NCBI RefSeq assembly: GCF_001598275.1
Contig: NZ_BCYQ01000006.1
Coordinates: 1-64,000 of the forward strand
Direction: 5' to 3'
Length of the DNA stretch: 64,000 nucleotides
Origin: Moraxella oblonga NBRC 102422
Lineage (GTDB): Bacteria; Pseudomonadota; Gammaproteobacteria; Pseudomonadales; Moraxellaceae
The stretch's first letter is position 1, and each line of letters begins with the position of its first letter. Shown here piece after piece: positions 42,696-50,028 of the stretch. Below the pieces are notes generated by a model. The model did not search any database, was not told the DNA's origin, and saw nothing but the letters and a program-made list of their open reading frames with translations. Position numbers and translations under genes: made by a program.

Positions 42696-43541
42696 ATGTC
42701 TAAAAAAATATACACGACACATTTAATTCGCACCTCAAAAATTGTTTGTTTTAGCGTGTCTTTGTTGTTCTTGATGAGTACCTCCAGTCATGCAACAAAC
42801 TCAGAGTTTGGGTGTATGCTACGCCCAATGCAAACAGTCGACATTCGTAGTCCTATAGTTGGTATCTTGAGCAATATTAATGTAGAGCGAGGTGCGTATG
42901 TTAAAAAAGGGCAGGTGATTGCACAGCTAGACAGCCAAGTTGAACAGGCAACTGTGAATGCAGCTAAATATCGCTACCAAACATCCGCCTCTATCACGGC
43001 AGCACAAAATAAAGTCAACTCTGCTAAGTCTAAGGCCGATCGTATGAAAAAGTTGGCAGATGCTCAATTTATGTCCAAACAAGCCTATGAAGATGCATAT
43101 CAAGAATATCAGGCTGCCCAAGCTGAGTTGTTGGCAGCACAAGAGAGTCAAACACAAGCAAAGTATGAGTATCAGGCAGCATTATCAGAGCTAAACCGTC
43201 GTACCATCACCAGTCCTATCAGTGGTATTGTTACCGCTAGGTACTTGGATAAAGGTGCAGTAGTAAGTCCAACCGATGGAAAATTTCCAATTATGACAAT
43301 CGCTCAAACTGACCGTTTAAAGGTTCAGATTATTGCACCAGTTAAGTATTTTAAACAGTTAAAACAAGGTAGTCAACTAACTATTACGCCGGAAAAACCT
43401 TTTAATAATCCAATTAAGATGACGGTAGCGATTAAAGATGGATCGGTGGATGCTGCATCTGGCACTTTTAGCATGATTGGATATATCAATAACACAAATA
43501 ACAAAATCCCCAGTGGGATTTTATGTTCAGTAAATCTATAA
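42696..43541 (+). CDS. HlyD/RND-type periplasmic adaptor, short
   Basis: The 281-residue protein has a signal peptide (VCFSVSLLFLMSTSSHA, cleavage near residue 33), a lipoyl half-motif (51-80: RSPIVGILSNINVERGAY, VKKGQVIAQLDS), a coiled-coil hairpin of about 85 residues with QFMSKQAYEDAYQEY, the second lipoyl half (TITSPISGIVTARYLDKGA) and a short beta-barrel. It is the last gene of the export operon, 4 bases after the SecA-like gene, with AAGG over the preceding stop. Together with the two membrane-bound HlyD fusions it gives the machine three adaptor-type proteins. No obvious hairpin terminator follows it. Confidence 0.88.
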   Translation: MSKKIYTTHLIRTSKIVCFSVSLLFLMSTSSHATNSEFGCMLRPMQTVDIRSPIVGILSNINVERGAYVKKGQVIAQLDSQVEQATVNAAKYRYQTSASITAAQNKVNSAKSKADRMKKLADAQFMSKQAYEDAYQEYQAAQAELLAAQESQTQAKYEYQAALSELNRRTITSPISGIVTARYLDKGAVVSPTDGKFPIMTIAQTDRLKVQIIAPVKYFKQLKQGSQLTITPEKPFNNPIKMTVAIKDGSVDAASGTFSMIGYINNTNNKIPSGILCSVNL

Positions 43542-43654
43542 GTGTATTTAATCATGCTTGATTTAAAAGATATAAACTGTAAGATAAACTACCATGATTT
43601 ACAGTATTAAGACAACTTGAACAAAATTGGTAATTGAGGGTTTGAAGATATAAG

Positions 43655-43753
43655 TTGCCATTATTTACCCAAGTTGCCTATCCTGCCGTGCCAAAAAATG
43701 GCATAAAAAGTTATGGTAAACAAAATTATTTTTGCAAAAACTGCCATAGGTAA
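43655..43753 (+). pseudogene. Degraded IS1-type transposase (InsA-like) N-terminal fragment
   Basis: This frame reads KNGIKSYGKQNYFCKNCHR followed by a stop (TAA at 43751) and then FVKL. The string matches the zinc-ribbon N-terminus of IS1-family InsA proteins, where KNG, GKQ, Y-C-x-x-C and RQFV are conserved; the stop stands where Q would be (CAA to TAA). The first CxxC pair upstream is lost. Only about 33 codons remain, with no inverted repeats visible. I see nothing else definite in the 430-base gap 43542-43972. Confidence 0.45.
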
Positions 43754-43972
43754 TTTGTTAAACTGCAAAGGATATTAGTCTCATATATAACTTAACAAAC
43801 TTAAAATCTACTACGGATTGTAGGGGCAAATTATCTCTACCACTAAAAATAGATTTGTGGTGCTTTTAAGATGGTTTTGGTATAGATGACAGGTACGCCT
43901 AATCCTTGTGGGGTTGTGGCATACTTTTTGGGATAGTATCAAAAAATTAATGATGATTTTAAGGAGTGTTTT

Positions 43973-45460
43973 ATGTTAAACCAAACTGCTTTAACCCATA
44001 ACCTATCCGTCGTCCAAGACCTTGATGCAAGCGAGCTGTGGCGGTGGTTTGCACACATTTGTAGCATACCGCACCCCTCATATCATGAAGAGGCGATTGC
44101 CATGTATATCGTGGATTGGGCAAAATCCAAACATTTGACCGTTTGGCGTGATGAAGTGGGTAATGTCATCATCAAAAAGCCTGCCACCATCGGCATGGAA
44201 AACCGCACACCCATCGCTCTACAAGCCCATCTAGACATGGTGCCCCAAGCCAACGTTGACACACATCATGACTTTACCAAAGACCCCATCATCATGCGTT
44301 TTAGTGATGATAAAGCATGGATAAAAGCCACCAACACCACGCTTGGGGCGGATAATGGCATTGGTATGGCAAGCTGTCTTGCGGTACTTAGCGATGAGTC
44401 GGTGGTTCACCCTGATATTGAGGTGTTGCTGACCATGACCGAAGAGACGGGCATGGTGGGGGCGATCGGTCTAAACGCAGGTGTGCTAACTGCCCCTATC
44501 ATGGTAAATACCGATACCGAAGAGATTGGCGAGATTTATGTTGGTTGTGCTGGTGGCGTGGATGCTGATGTGTATCTGCCATTACAATACACAGACAACG
44601 TCTATGATACGGCATTGACATTGAGCATTACAGGCTTAAAGGGTGGGCATTCTGGTATTGATATTCATAAAAATCGTGCCAACGCCATCAAAATCATGGG
44701 TAGAGTGTTGGCACATTTATCACGCCATTGTGATTTTAAAATTGCCACCATAAAGGGTGGTTCGCTACGCAATGCCATCGCCAGAGAAAGTGTGGCAACG
44801 TTGGCACTTCATCATGCTAATTTGGATAAATTTTTACAGTCATTAAACGCCATCACGCACGATTTGCAGACTGAAATTGGTGTGGCGTGTCCCAACCTCT
44901 CCATTTGTCATGTTCATGCTGATACGCCAAGCCAAGTCATCGCAAACACTCCAACCATCATCAACCTCATCAATGCTCTGCCAAGTGGCGTGGTACGATA
45001 TAGCGATACCATCGCTGATGTGGTGGAAACCTCATTGTCGTTTGGGGTGCTAGCAGTAGCAAATGGTGAGCTTGTGGCGACATTGCTTGTGCGTTCATTG
45101 ACCCAAATTGGCAAAAATGGTGTGCTAAGCACCTTACAGAGCATTGCAGATTTGGCTGGGGCAAAAGCGGTATTTGACGGCGACTATGTGGGGTGGAATT
45201 ATGACCCAAATTCTGTCATCACACCCATTACAGCTCGCTTGTATGCTGATATTTTGGGTCATGAACCTGCCATTAAGGTCATTCATGCAGGGCTAGAATG
45301 CGGACTCATCAAGAAAAACTACCCTGATATGGACATCGTCTCCATAGGACCGACGATTGTGGGAGCTCATTCGCCTGATGAGGCGGTAGACGTGGCAAGC
45401 GTGGCGGTGTATTGGCAACTTTTAAAAGATATTTTAAAAAATTCACCCATAAGGTCATAG
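43973..45460 (+). CDS. pepD: Aminoacyl-histidine dipeptidase (peptidase D, M20)
   Basis: The 495-residue protein is close in length to E. coli PepD. It hydrolyses Xaa-His and other dipeptides in the cytoplasm using two metal ions. Visible signatures are LQAHLDMVPQ (H86, D88), LGADNGIGMA (D127), MTEETGMVGA (E157/E158), NTDTEEIGEIYVGCAGG, GLKGGHSGIDIH of the lid domain, and HAGLECG near the C-terminus, all in the M20 dipeptidase order. The ATG follows AAGGAG (43961-43966) with ideal spacing. It is a single-gene unit with its own terminator. Confidence 0.95.
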   Translation: MLNQTALTHNLSVVQDLDASELWRWFAHICSIPHPSYHEEAIAMYIVDWAKSKHLTVWRDEVGNVIIKKPATIGMENRTPIALQAHLDMVPQANVDTHHDFTKDPIIMRFSDDKAWIKATNTTLGADNGIGMASCLAVLSDESVVHPDIEVLLTMTEETGMVGAIGLNAGVLTAPIMVNTDTEEIGEIYVGCAGGVDADVYLPLQYTDNVYDTALTLSITGLKGGHSGIDIHKNRANAIKIMGRVLAHLSRHCDFKIATIKGGSLRNAIARESVATLALHHANLDKFLQSLNAITHDLQTEIGVACPNLSICHVHADTPSQVIANTPTIINLINALPSGVVRYSDTIADVVETSLSFGVLAVANGELVATLLVRSLTQIGKNGVLSTLQSIADLAGAKAVFDGDYVGWNYDPNSVITPITARLYADILGHEPAIKVIHAGLECGLIKKNYPDMDIVSIGPTIVGAHSPDEAVDVASVAVYWQLLKDILKNSPIRS

Positions 45461-45468
45461 ACCATATT

Positions 45469-45493
45469 AAACCCCCAATTTTGGGGGTTTTTT
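45469..45493. terminator. Intrinsic terminator between pepD and the rhomboid gene
   Basis: AACCCCCAA pairs with TTGGGGGTT and is followed by a T-run to 45493. The A-rich left flank gives a weaker tail on the minus strand, so the hairpin may also serve the convergent rhomboid gene. Confidence 0.85.
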
Positions 45494-45494
45494 G

Positions 45495-46096
45495 TCATGA
45501 AAAAGTCAGCAGTTTATGTAAAAATATCAATAAAATCTTTGGTTCAATCAAGATGGTGGCAACCACCCCAAAACCTGCACCCACAAGATGTGCCATGTGG
45601 TCAATGTTGCTATTGCCACGTTTATGTGCATAAAAACTGTATGCGGTATATACAATAGCAAAAATAATGGCAGGCATGGGAATGATGCCAAAAAAGTAAA
45701 TCAAACTCCAAGGCGACAAAAGTGCAAAAGCAAATAGTACTGCCAACACACCGCCTGACGCCCCCAAACTTGAAAAGTTGGGATTGTTTTTATATTTAAA
45801 GTAGTGCGGTGTGGCAGAGGCAATGATTGCTAATAAATAAAAACCAATAAAACCAAAATTACCAAATTTTAAAAGATACAACCGTTCTATGGCTCGCCCA
45901 AAGAAGTATAGCGTCATCATATTAAACAACAGATAAAAAAATTGGCATGGATAAATCCATGTGTGATGAAACGATCAATTTCTCCACGCTTTATGGCAGG
46001 TGGATAAAACATCAGTCGTCTTAAAATACTGGGCGATTGCCATGCAAGAACTGTAACGACAAGGGTGATGATGATAATGGCGGTGGTATGGGTCAT
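45495..46096 (-). pseudogene. Rhomboid-family intramembrane serine protease, frameshifted at a homopolymer
   Basis: The frame from the TTG at 45929 starts abruptly at LFNMMTLYFFGRAIE, but rhomboids have a preceding helix and loop. These are found in another frame from the ATG at 46096: about 50 codons ending FYPPAIKRGEIDRFITHGF, then IHANFF, then a stop. Joining the two frames at the run of seven T (plus strand A7, 45935-45941) by adding one T gives HANFFYLLFNMMTLYFFG, the normal rhomboid arrangement. The catalytic Ser motif GASGG and the His motif DHMAHLVGAGFG are intact. The full protein would be about 200 residues with six membrane helices. The gene may be inactive, phase variable, or hit by a sequencing error. 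Confidence 0.75.
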
Positions 46097-46228
46097 AAAA
46101 ACGTCAAATAAATGGAATGATGATTGATTTTTTTAATAATAAACTTCACAATCGCTCAAAGACTGCTAAGTATTTACTAAGTTTGGTATTGTATCATAAC
46201 ACCATATTAACCAATTGTGAGATTTTTT

Positions 46229-46585
46229 ATGTTGCACAAAAAATGGCTTGCCGTTATGTTGGCAGTTACCACCTTATCTGTTGCCCCTGCTTTTGCTGAT
46301 GATGATTACGATGATGATGACGATTATCGCCCAAGAGCTACCCAAACTCACCAAGCAAAAAAATCGCAACGCACCAACAGCAGAGCAGGGCTTATCTCTG
46401 CACAGCAAGCAGGTCAGAATGCCCGTGCCAAATTAGCCAACAGCCGTGTACATAGCGTAGAGTATGACAATGACGATCGTCATGGTGCGGTTTATGAAGT
46501 AGAACTGATTAAAGGCGGTGTTAAATACGATGCCAAAGTCAATGCCAAAACAGGTAAAGTGATTTATATCAAGCGTGATAACTAA
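46229..46585 (+). CDS. Small periplasmic PepSY-domain protein
   Basis: I chose ATG 46229 (MLHKKWLAVMLAV) over the GTG at 46217, because GTGAG at 46217-46221 is then correctly spaced as ribosome site. The 118-residue product has a signal peptide ending at PAFA, a very acidic stretch (DDDYDDDDDY), a short basic linker and a C-terminal PepSY domain of about 60 residues (AGQNARAKL, VYEVELIKGGVKYDAKVNA, GKVIYIK). PepSY proteins are periplasmic and often inhibit or accompany peptidases or bind metals; the acidic run would suit metal binding. The role here is unknown. Confidence 0.85.
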   Translation: MLHKKWLAVMLAVTTLSVAPAFADDDYDDDDDYRPRATQTHQAKKSQRTNSRAGLISAQQAGQNARAKLANSRVHSVEYDNDDRHGAVYEVELIKGGVKYDAKVNAKTGKVIYIKRDN

Positions 46586-46609
46586 TCTACCCCATGTCCA
46601 TACAGCACC

Positions 46610-46638
46610 AAAACCGATAAAGTAAATTTGTCGGTTTT
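46610..46638 (+). terminator. Terminator hairpin after the PepSY gene
   Basis: AAAACCGA (46610-46617) pairs with TCGGTTTT (46631-46638), followed by GACTTTTT. The stem is modest (8 bp). Confidence 0.6.
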
Positions 46639-46668
46639 GACTTTTTGGTATGAACAATAAAATAATGC

Positions 46669-46696
46669 TTGCTAAATCTTGCCTGTGTGTTATAAT
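46669..46696 (+). promoter_or_regulatory. Sigma-70 promoter for dat
   Basis: TTGCTA (46669-46674), a 16-base spacer and a perfect TATAAT (46691-46696). Transcription would start near 46703, leaving a leader of about 265 nt before the dat ATG at 46968. Confidence 0.7.
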
Positions 46697-46702
46697 TTGC
46701 CA

Positions 46703-46967
46703 CTTTTAAAATTTAAATTAGTTTACATATGTACATTTTAAATTTTAAACATTGCCGTGCAAGCGGTTGAATTATCCTAAGTTTATCCCCATGGATATGG
46801 TAGGGTGATTACTCTTGCAAAACTGGTGTGCAATCGGTATTTTCCTACCTTTTATTTTGCCGATTGAACCACACGCCGAACGTCATGACCTTATTAAACC
46901 CAAATTTCTTTTGGGTTTGGGTTTTATAGGTTTTTCTTTTAACCCTTATCTGAGATGGTAATCCGAT
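46703..46967 (+). promoter_or_regulatory. Long structured 5' leader of dat with a terminator-like hairpin
   Basis: The leader contains a 13-bp AT inverted repeat (46705-46717 with 46737-46749), a hairpin CAATCGG/CCGATTG (46831-46837, 46860-46866) whose loop carries CCTACC (46844-46849) able to pair with upstream GGTAGG (46799-46804) as a pseudoknot, and a 9-bp hairpin AAACCCAAA/TTTGGGTTT (46896-46918) followed by U-rich sequence. This layout suggests attenuation or a regulatory RNA. I do not recognise a known riboswitch class. No open frame of note is present. Confidence 0.45.
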
Positions 46968-48341
46968 ATGAGCGTTCATTTTTCAAAAACCCCTGTCATC
47001 GCCAAAGATGGTGCAACCAACGACTACTATTTGACTCGTCAAAACCAAATGGAGTCCAATGTTCGTAGCTATCCACGCAAACTGCCCCTAGCCATTGCCA
47101 AAGCACAAGGGTGCTGGGTAACCGATGTGGAAGGCAACGAATACCTAGACTGCCTAGCTGGCGCTGGTACGCTGGCTTTGGGACACAATCACCCTGCCAC
47201 CATTAACGCCATCAAAGATGTGCTAGACAGTGGTTTGCCTTTGCATACCCTTGACATTACCACACCGATTAAAGATGCCTTTACCGAAAAGCTGTTATCG
47301 TTTTTCCCAGAAAATTTTGTGCTACAATTTTGTGGTCCAACAGGGGCGGACGGCACAGAAGCCGCCATCAAACTTGCCAAGACCTACACAGGACGAGACA
47401 ATGTCATTGCGTTCTCTGGCGGTTATCACGGTATGACGCACGGCTCTTTGGCGATGACAGGCAACCTATCTGCCAAAGAAAAGGTGGGCAATCTAATGGC
47501 AGGCGTGCAGTTTATGCCCTATCCGCACGAATACCGTTGCCCACTTGGTTTGGGCGGTGAAGCAGGCGTGGACGCTTTGACTTATTATTTTGAAAACTTT
47601 ATTGAAGATGTGGAGTCTGGCGTGGTCAAGCCTGCCGCCGTTATCCTAGAAGCCATTCAAGGCGAAGGTGGTGTCGTTCCTGCACCTGCCAAATGGCTCC
47701 AAAAAATCCGTGAAGTAACTGCCCGCCACAACATTGTCCTTATCCTAGACGAAGTGCAAGCAGGCTTTGCTCGCTCTGGTAAGATGTTTGCCTTTGAGCA
47801 TTCAGGCATTGTCCCTGATGTGGTGGTGATGTCTAAGGCGGTGGGTGGTGGTTTGCCCTTGTGTGTGCTGGCGATTAACAAAAAGTTTGATGCGTGGCTA
47901 CCAGCAGGGCATACAGGGACTTTCCGTGGCAATCAGCTGGCGATGGCGGCAGGCTACAATGTACTAGAAGAGATTAGCAAAAACAACCTTGCCGAGAACG
48001 CTCGTATTCAAGGCGAATTTTTGCGTGAAAAACTAAACGAACTTGCCAAAACCTATCCTTGTATTGGTAATGTGCGTGGACGAGGTCTGATGACTGGCAT
48101 TGAGATTGTGGACGAAAGACAGCCAAAAGATCAAATCGGCTCATACCCTGCCGACAGTGAGCTTGCGGTGGCGATTCAAAAGGCGTGCTTTGACAACAAG
48201 CTACTTCTTGAAAGGGGCGGTCGTGGCGGTACGGTCGTTCGCCTGCTTTGCCCAATCACCATTACTCGTGAAGAGTGTGAGCTTGTCATTGAACGCTTTG
48301 GTAAAGCGGTAGAGCAAGCGGTGAAAGCGGTGCGTGGGTAA
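46968..48341 (+). CDS. dat: Diaminobutyrate--2-oxoglutarate aminotransferase
   Basis: The 457-residue class III PLP aminotransferase interconverts L-glutamate plus aspartate-4-semialdehyde with L-2,4-diaminobutyrate plus 2-oxoglutarate, first step of the 1,3-diaminopropane pathway known in Acinetobacter. Signatures are the [18 protein letters not shown] phosphate region, [28 protein letters not shown], and the PLP lysine K290 in [13 protein letters not shown]. The N-terminus [18 protein letters not shown] fits the diaminobutyrate group rather than ornithine or GABA enzymes. It lies in one cluster with ddc, split by a three-gene TRAP transporter. The ribosome site is weak (GAGATGG), in line with leader control. 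Confidence 0.9.
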   Translation: MSVHFSKTPVIAKDGATNDYYLTRQNQMESNVRSYPRKLPLAIAKAQGCWVTDVEGNEYLDCLAGAGTLALGHNHPATINAIKDVLDSGLPLHTLDITTPIKDAFTEKLLSFFPENFVLQFCGPTGADGTEAAIKLAKTYTGRDNVIAFSGGYHGMTHGSLAMTGNLSAKEKVGNLMAGVQFMPYPHEYRCPLGLGGEAGVDALTYYFENFIEDVESGVVKPAAVILEAIQGEGGVVPAPAKWLQKIREVTARHNIVLILDEVQAGFARSGKMFAFEHSGIVPDVVVMSKAVGGGLPLCVLAINKKFDAWLPAGHTGTFRGNQLAMAAGYNVLEEISKNNLAENARIQGEFLREKLNELAKTYPCIGNVRGRGLMTGIEIVDERQPKDQIGSYPADSELAVAIQKACFDNKLLLERGGRGGTVVRLLCPITITREECELVIERFGKAVEQAVKAVRG

Positions 48342-48349
48342 TAATTAAT

Positions 48350-48387
48350 AGATACCATATTGTTTCTTGAACGACAATATGGTATCT
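48350..48387 (+). terminator. Hairpin between dat and the TRAP genes
   Basis: A perfect 14-bp stem (48350-48363 with 48374-48387) around a 10-base loop lies 8 bases after the dat stop. Only a short T-tail follows, so it may be a partial terminator or an mRNA-stabilising element rather than a full stop. Confidence 0.6.
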
Positions 48388-48419
48388 TTATGTTGTGAGT
48401 ATCATTAATAGGATTTTTT

Positions 48420-49505
48420 ATGAAACACTCTATGAAATTATTGGCTACCAGTTTGTTTGTAGCGACAATGGCACTGACAGCGTGTGGTGGTGATAAAGCA
48501 CCTGCACAAGAAAAAACTGCACAAGCAGGGCAGGCAGACACAACCAAATTAGAAACCAAATTTTTGACCATTGCCACAGGCGGTGCATCAGGTCCTTATA
48601 ACATCATCGCTACTTCTTTGGCTGAAATCTACAATGGGCAGTTTGGTGTCAATTCAAAAACCCAAACCACAGGAGCATCTGTTGAGAACCTAAATCTACT
48701 CAACCAAAAGAAAGTTGAAATGGCATTTGTGATGAGCGATAGCCTAAGTGATGCGGTTAATGGTGTGGGCAGTTTTAATCAAAAAATGGATAATGTCAGT
48801 CAAGTAGCCGCCCTGTATCCTAACTTTGTACAAATTGTAACTTCTAAAAAATCAGGCATTAACACCATCAGTGACCTAAAAGGCAAGCGTATTGCAGTTG
48901 GTGCTCAAAATTCTGGCGTTGAATTGGCAAGCCGTGCTTTATTAGAAGGTTTTGGCATTACATACAATGATGTTAAAGTGGATTATTTGGGTTATGCTGA
49001 GGCTGCCGATGCTCTAAAATCAGGCAAGCTAGACGCAGCGTTTTTGACAAGTGGTTTGCCAAACTCATCGCTCATGGAATTGCAGCAAGGTTTTGATTTG
49101 CAAATTGTCGCCATTCCTGCTGACCAGCTTGCCCAAATCGCCAAAACCAAAACTTTCTTTACGGTAAATAATATTCCAAAAGGCACTTATGGCAACGATG
49201 CTGACATTCCGACAGCAGCGATTTTAAATGCGTTGGTGGTGCGTTCGGATTTGAGTGAAAACGATGTTTATTTGGCAACCAAAGCTCTGTTTGAGAATTT
49301 GCCAAAATTACAAACTGCTCACCAAGCCGCCAAAGACATTTCTCTTGCCACTGCTCAGCAAGGTTTGGTTGCACCACTGCACCCTGGTGCAAAACGTTAT
49401 TATGATGAAGTTGCAGCGACAGCTACACAAACAGACACAAAACCTGCCGAAGAAGCGGTGAAAGAGTCTACCGAAGGGGCAGAAGCCCAAGAAACTCAAA
49501 AATGA
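48420..49505 (+). CDS. TAXI-family TRAP transporter substrate-binding lipoprotein
   Basis: The 361-residue protein has a lipobox MALTAC with C22, so it should be anchored in the inner membrane as a lipoprotein. The mature part follows the TAXI pattern: FLTIATGGASGPYNIIATSLAE, VNSKTQTTGASVENLNLL, VAALYPNFVQIVT, ISDLKGKRIAVGAQNSGVELAS, DAAFLTSGLPN and HPGAKRYYDE. The C-terminal 30 residues are a Glu/Thr-rich tail absent from most family members. It captures an organic anion or amino acid for the permease encoded two genes on. The site AGGA (48410-48413) fixes the start. Confidence 0.92.
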   Translation: MKHSMKLLATSLFVATMALTACGGDKAPAQEKTAQAGQADTTKLETKFLTIATGGASGPYNIIATSLAEIYNGQFGVNSKTQTTGASVENLNLLNQKKVEMAFVMSDSLSDAVNGVGSFNQKMDNVSQVAALYPNFVQIVTSKKSGINTISDLKGKRIAVGAQNSGVELASRALLEGFGITYNDVKVDYLGYAEAADALKSGKLDAAFLTSGLPNSSLMELQQGFDLQIVAIPADQLAQIAKTKTFFTVNNIPKGTYGNDADIPTAAILNALVVRSDLSENDVYLATKALFENLPKLQTAHQAAKDISLATAQQGLVAPLHPGAKRYYDEVAATATQTDTKPAEEAVKESTEGAEAQETQK

Positions 49506-49521
49506 TTGATTTTTGTCAATC

Positions 49522-50019
49522 ATGATGAGGGTATTTGGCATATTTGTCATCATAATCGGACTATCTGTTGTTGGTTTGCATTCTCAAAGTCGCCTTCTAA
49601 TTACGACTGATACATGGCGGTGCAAATGGGCGACAGATAGTTTTGTTTTGCAGTGGCGACATTCTGTTGAAAAACAGTTGTGGCAAGAATACTATCAAAA
49701 AGACAAGCACTCTTTATTATTGACCCACAGTTATGTACAAAGTTTTGGGGCGGGTGTGCCGACAACCAATACAATCATTCCTGCTCCTGATGGATTTGTG
49801 GGTATGAAGCACGATTTGGTAATACCAAAGCTAAGTTGGGTGGTATCTGCTCGTATGCAGGGAACTGTGATTGAGCCTGTATCACAACAACGCTTAGAGG
49901 TTTATCGCCATGTTGATGATTATACTGTGGTAAATATTCAAGTTGAGAGACAACCTGCGATTTGGTGGTGGCAAATAAATGCCTGTGAAAATATGTTCAA
50001 TCAAACTCAATCAAGTTAA
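49522..50019 (+). CDS. DUF1850 protein of a TAXI TRAP system
   Basis: A 165-residue protein begins MMRVFGIFVIIIGLSVVGL with one N-terminal membrane or signal segment and then a beta-rich part typical of DUF1850 (FVLQWRHSVEKQLWQEYY, GAGVPT, VGMKHDLVIP). DUF1850 genes regularly sit between TAXI binding proteins and fused TRAP permeases, as here. Function is unknown; an accessory periplasmic or membrane subunit is likely. The start could also be TTG 49513 or ATG 49525. An 8-bp hairpin (49502-49509 with 49516-49523) covers the stop of the previous gene and this start, so translation may be controlled by structure. Confidence 0.85.
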   Translation: MMRVFGIFVIIIGLSVVGLHSQSRLLITTDTWRCKWATDSFVLQWRHSVEKQLWQEYYQKDKHSLLLTHSYVQSFGAGVPTTNTIIPAPDGFVGMKHDLVIPKLSWVVSARMQGTVIEPVSQQRLEVYRHVDDYTVVNIQVERQPAIWWWQINACENMFNQTQSS

Positions 50020-50028
50020 GGGAATATA

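Noticed and set aside
35070-43541. ABC transporter ATPase of a classical type I system
   Set aside because: The only ATPase has SecA motifs; there is no ABC signature LSGGQ in the operon.
46703-46967. Known riboswitch such as TPP (CTGAGAT near 46950) or cobalamin
   Set aside because: The short CTGAGAT match lacks the rest of the TPP aptamer and lies at the ribosome site; no B12 box is seen.
47230-47560. Short plus-strand frames inside dat
   Set aside because: They are shadow frames within a strongly conserved enzyme gene.
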